Part shown: one piece after another, positions 5,212-5,627 of the stretch
How positions within the stretch are numbered: the first letter of the stretch is position 1
Layout: the number at the start of each line of letters is the position of its first letter
Origin: Candidatus Acidiferrum typicum
GTDB taxonomy: Bacteria; Acidobacteriota; Terriglobia; Acidiferrales; UBA7541
NCBI GenBank assembly: GCA_025463105.1
Contig: JAOAPW010000435.1
Location: 1-5,627 of the forward strand
Reading direction: 5' to 3'
DNA: 5,627 bases
The notes under the pieces: model-generated
The model's input: only the letters and a program-made list of their open reading frames with translations
Told to the model about the DNA's origin: nothing
Database searches by the model: none
Program-made: the position numbers and the translations under genes

Positions 5212-5627
5212 ATGACCAGCCGCGGCAGTCTCGCTTATTATCTCGCCTCATGGGTTTGCGGCTGTTCTTTCATGGCGCTTGCCTTCTGGATGGAGCTCCA
5301 ATTTTCACGCAGCGCTTCGTTGCAGGGAACATTTCAGGGCGTCAGTTTGTTGGGATTCTGCTTCTTCGGGCTTTTTTTCGGGGCCGTGCCATCTCTTTTG
5401 TTCGCGTGGATATTGCGCCGGTTGCTGAAATTTTTCCAAGCAGGAGGATTGTGGCTTTGGATCTTAGCGGGTGCGGGGATTGCGTTCTCGCTCGTTTGGT
5501 GTCTGGTCGCTCTCGGCCAACTCCTTCGAGATCCGCGCTCCCTCCCTTATTCCGCATTGCCTGTCTGGCCGTTTTTGGTCGTTGGACCGCTGGCGCTATC
5601 CGAGGGTCGTCTTTGGATCACGCTGCC
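5212..5627 (+). CDS. Multi-pass membrane protein, unidentified, cut by the window edge
   Basis: The frame is open from ATG 5212 to the last base, giving 138 complete codons and two extra bases, so the C-terminus is missing. Hydrophobic segments lie at about residues 8-27, 44-68 and 80-104, with a probable fourth beginning near 117. Loops carry basic residues such as RR at 69-70 and RDPR at 106-109. The composition is rich in Leu, Phe, Trp and Gly. I recognise no family motif and give no function. The start is uncertain because there is no clear ribosome binding site before ATG 5212. An in-frame TTG at 5182, preceded by GGGAA, is possible, and an in-frame TGA at 5170 limits anything longer. 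The repeat at 5099-5174 separates it from thyX on the same strand. Confidence 0.65.
   Translation, partial: MTSRGSLAYYLASWVCGCSFMALAFWMELQFSRSASLQGTFQGVSLLGFCFFGLFFGAVPSLLFAWILRRLLKFFQAGGLWLWILAGAGIAFSLVWCLVALGQLLRDPRSLPYSALPVWPFLVVGPLALSEGRLWITL

Noticed and set aside
4325..5251. A 308-codon open frame on the minus strand across the second half of thyX
   Set aside because: It lies opposite a well-supported gene in GC-rich sequence and starts inside repeat-derived sequence, and its product resembles no family.

Overview
The window most likely comes from an acidobacterium (Acidobacteriota, Terriglobia/Koribacter-like). I infer this from the gene content and from several short palindromic repeat families that I associate with those genomes, including one whose minus-strand translations give the common database artefact HSEQSEESL. 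No database search was possible, so the assignment is an inference.

Layout. Positions 1-307 hold no convincing gene. Next come two plus-strand c-di-GMP genes: a small stand-alone PilZ protein (308-628) and, 73 bases later, a diguanylate cyclase with an unrecognised N-terminal region, an intact GGDEF active site, an I-site and its own C-terminal PilZ domain (702-2087). A convergent minus-strand gene (2145-2552) encodes an exported antibiotic-biosynthesis-monooxygenase-fold protein. It diverges from rpmE (ribosomal protein L31, zinc-binding form, 2773-3021), which has a good sigma70-type promoter, a roughly 80-base leader and a clear intrinsic terminator. A repeat-rich gap (3022-3373) leads into a 557-residue flavin-dependent thymidylate synthase (thyX, 3374-5047). 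A further repeat (5099-5174) separates it from a multi-pass membrane protein that runs off the right edge (5212-5627).

The thyX locus is the most unusual part. The protein reads as two ThyX-like halves in one chain, with the conserved motifs divided between them. The linker between the halves is encoded by a near-perfect long palindrome that keeps the reading frame. Three tandem hairpin units, with compensating stem changes, end four bases before the start codon.

The first two genes probably form a c-di-GMP synthesis and sensing pair. rpmE and thyX are separate housekeeping units, and five structurally different repeat elements sit between or inside the genes. Nothing in the window points to a phage, a CRISPR array or a defence island.
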